From positions 1 through 5,700 of the forward strand of contig JAPLNJ010000360.1 of NCBI GenBank assembly GCA_026692885.1: 5,700 nucleotides of DNA, written 5' to 3'. Numbering within the stretch: the first letter of the stretch is position 1; each line of letters starts with the position of its first letter. Made by a program: the position numbers and the translations under genes. Under the pieces are notes generated by a model, which was not told where the DNA came from, did no database searches, and saw only the letters and a list, made by a program, of their open reading frames with translations. Origin of the DNA: Planctomycetota bacterium (GTDB lineage Bacteria > Planctomycetota > Planctomycetia > Pirellulales > Pirellulaceae). Below are positions 5,376-5,700 of the stretch, one piece after another.

Positions 5376-5700
5376 ATGGCTTACGAATTCACGAGTCAGA
5401 ACTTTTCCACCCAGGTCCTCAAGTCCGATGTGCCGGTGCTGGTGGATTTTTGGGCATCCTGGTGTGGACCGTGCCGGATGATCGCGCCGGTGATCGATGA
5501 ACTGGCGGGCGAAAGCGGTGGCCGCTATCGCGTTGGCAAGCTGAACGTCGACGAGGAATCGCAGATCGCCCAGCAGTACAGGATCGAGGCCATCCCCACG
5601 CTGCTCTTGTTTCGAAACGGTCGGATCGTCAAAGTATTTCAGGGCGTTCAGTCGAAACGGGCGCTGCAGGCCGCGTTGGAAGAGGCGGCAGCAGCGGCAA
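5376..5700 (+). CDS. trxA: Thioredoxin (C-terminal end cut by window edge)
   Basis: A cytoplasmic thiol-disulfide oxidoreductase that reduces protein disulfides and is itself recharged by thioredoxin reductase. 108 codons are visible. The WCGPC active site is at 29-33, with both catalytic cysteines (C30, C33) present in the context VLVDFWASWCGPCRMIAP. The cis-proline is at 74 in the AIPT motif, and D24 is the conserved buried acid. The C-terminal FRNGRIVKVFQG strand and final helix are in place. Thioredoxins are about 105-110 residues, so the stop should lie within a few codons beyond the edge. There is no signal peptide, which argues against a secreted thioredoxin-like protein. GGAG at 5365-5368, seven bases before the ATG at 5376, supports the start. 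No co-transcribed neighbour is seen upstream. Confidence 0.95.
   Translation, partial: MAYEFTSQNFSTQVLKSDVPVLVDFWASWCGPCRMIAPVIDELAGESGGRYRVGKLNVDEESQIAQQYRIEAIPTLLLFRNGRIVKVFQGVQSKRALQAALEEAAAAA

Noticed and set aside
5032..5481. Plus-strand frame running into thioredoxin
   Set aside because: It overlaps the thioredoxin gene in another frame and shows no family motif.

Overview
The window is GC-rich (a little over 60% by eye) and bacterial. Several things suggest a planctomycete-type genome, inferred from family resemblance rather than from any marker gene: long intergenic stretches full of repeats and gene debris, a PIN toxin of the MRLYLDV..CLNRPFDD type followed by a small GMVRFLQQFETG protein, and a ZraS/ZraR-like two-component pair. 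The phylum call is moderate confidence only.

Layout, left to right. (1) 1-212, minus strand: the N-terminal part of a RelE/ParE-superfamily toxin, cut by the window edge. (2) 213-872: a 660-bp stretch without a recognisable gene. It holds a 12-bp inverted repeat at the toxin start, six tandem 15-bp units, a possible sigma-70 promoter pointing at the toxin, and a 162-bp palindromic element with perfect 27-bp arms. (3) 873-3558, minus strand: a two-gene operon, membrane histidine kinase then sigma-54-activating response regulator, with ORFs overlapping by 8 bp. A good sigma-54 (-24/-12) promoter lies about 100 bp upstream of the kinase, so the pair may control its own transcription. (4) 3559-4027: intergenic, holding that promoter and a short plus-strand remnant of an RND efflux pump. 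(5) 4028-4682, plus strand: a PIN-domain (VapC-like) toxin and an overlapping small protein, probably its antitoxin, in toxin-first order. (6) 4725-4914, plus strand: a broken HNH endonuclease gene whose N-terminal part and C-terminal HNH motif lie in different frames with the middle missing. (7) 4915-5375: no intact gene; the minus strand carries what looks like the C-terminal part of an efflux (HlyD/RND-type) adaptor. (8) 5376-5700, plus strand: thioredoxin, almost complete at the right edge.

The most reliable genes are the regulator, kinase, thioredoxin and PIN protein. Regions 4-7 read as an accessory patch where toxin-antitoxin genes persist among decayed genes. Pump and adaptor scraps near a ZraSR-like sensor pair suggest, without proving it, that the pair once controlled an efflux system that has since been broken up. 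The best candidates for something new are the PIN/GMVRFLQQFETG pair, the three-hairpin palindromic element, and the 15-bp repeat array sitting where an antitoxin gene would be expected.
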